Positions 33,916-34,162 of a DNA stretch of 34,162 nucleotides are shown here, one piece after another. This stretch comes from Bacteroidales bacterium (GTDB taxonomy: Bacteria > Bacteroidota > Bacteroidia > Bacteroidales > UBA12077). How positions within the stretch are numbered: position 1 is the first letter of the stretch; every line of letters begins with the position of its first letter. The notes below the pieces were generated by a model. That model worked only from the letters and a program-made list of their open reading frames with translations, had not been told where the DNA came from and ran no database searches. Both the position numbers and the translations under genes were made by a program. The stretch is taken from contig WTBR01000112.1 in NCBI GenBank assembly GCA_013138975.1, forward strand, positions 1-34,162. Reading direction: 5' to 3'.

Positions 33916-34094
33916 AAAAAAAAGAGCCACTGGCTCTTGTAATTTGGGTAATAATTAGATTGTTTGGGTTAAAATGAATGTTAGACGCAGGGTCTAAATA
34001 TTTTGTTTTTACTAGTCTTTGGATTTATTATCTGTAAGATAATATTATTTTGTTCAGTATTTTAACGATATCGACAAACAACAACTATCAACCC
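33916..34094 (-). ncRNA. Candidate small RNA, tandem copy 2
   Basis: A unit of about 180 bases on the minus strand, homologous to the one at 33186-33354. It has the same three blocks in the same order: the 21-base block at 34066-34086, ATTTAGACCC at 33990-33999 and TTATTACCCAAA at 33943-33954. A strong terminator follows, with a perfect stem AAGAGCC/GGCTCTT (33922-33938, loop of 3) and eight T. At the ends, GGGT and TTGTTTG near the 5' side are exactly complementary to CAAACAA and ACCC near the 3' side, giving a closing stem with internal mismatches. Sequence between the blocks differs strongly from copy 1, so structure rather than sequence seems kept. Confidence 0.62.
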
Positions 34095-34115
34095 ACAAAA
34101 TGCATTTTGCGTAAA

Positions 34116-34162
34116 ATATCAATATGTTATTGTATTTAATTCCATTGAAATAAAATTAAAGT
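34116..34162. repeat. Second copy of the 22137 repeat, cut by the window edge
   Basis: ATATCAATA..TTATTGTATT, then TAATTCCATTGAAATAA and ATTAAAGT, align with 22137-22183 with few differences. The element continues beyond the window. Confidence 0.65.

Noticed and set aside
33324..34086. Integron attC-type recombination sites in the paired 21-base blocks
   Set aside because: No integrase, no R'/R'' core sites (GTTRRRY), no cassette gene; the terminators on both units fit RNA genes better.

Overview
The window is chromosomal DNA from a low-GC member of the Bacteroidota. The evidence is a PorZ homologue of the type IX secretion system, a DUF5686 outer-membrane protein, Reg_prop/Y_Y_Y sensor architecture, ISAon1- and IS1182-type transposase remnants, and promoters of the Bacteroidota TTTG / TAnnTTTG type in front of both tRNAs. 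A marine or anaerobic Bacteroidia lineage (Marinilabiliales-like) is my guess; the sequence alone does not prove the order.

Layout. 1-860: tail of an ISAon1/ISL3-type transposase, then tRNA-Gln with its terminator and promoter. 863-3518: minus-strand operon pspC-like / padR / pspC-like, with a palindrome that looks like a PadR operator over the promoter; a DUF2797 gene is divergent. 4490-7690: accessory region with a membrane-anchored GT2 glycosyltransferase alone between matching inverted repeat ends, then an FRG-domain gene. 7775-11527: a 1250-residue sensor with periplasmic propeller, Y_Y_Y domain, membrane helix, class III adenylate cyclase and C-terminal HD phosphohydrolase domain. 11611-15423: UspA-type protein, RdgB and PorZ. 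15450-16000: IS1182 remnant and a roughly 210-bp repeat. 16085-19874: polA, queD and an ArsR-type regulator on the minus strand; a polyprenyl diphosphate synthase is divergent. 21230-22425: MarC-like C-terminal remnant cut by an inverted second copy of the 210-bp repeat, tRNA-Arg(CCT), and repeats. 22426-29754: DUF5686 protein, CvpA, TyrS, Wzz-like and O-antigen ligase/polymerase-like proteins. 29910-32963: outer-membrane barrel, two lipoproteins with FnIII-like domains and a small membrane-anchored protein. 32964-34162: no protein gene, but two related, tandem, minus-strand RNA-like units, each ending in an intrinsic terminator.

Most genes are housekeeping or cell-envelope functions: tRNA charging, DNA repair and replication, nucleotide sanitation, isoprenoid chain synthesis, T9SS and surface polysaccharide. 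The items most worth a second look are the paired ncRNA candidates at 33186-34094, the cyclase-HD fusion, the glycosyltransferase between matching inverted ends, the padR operator, and the inverted 210-bp repeats around the polA-queD-arsR-prenyltransferase block. All assignments come from reading motifs; no database search was run.
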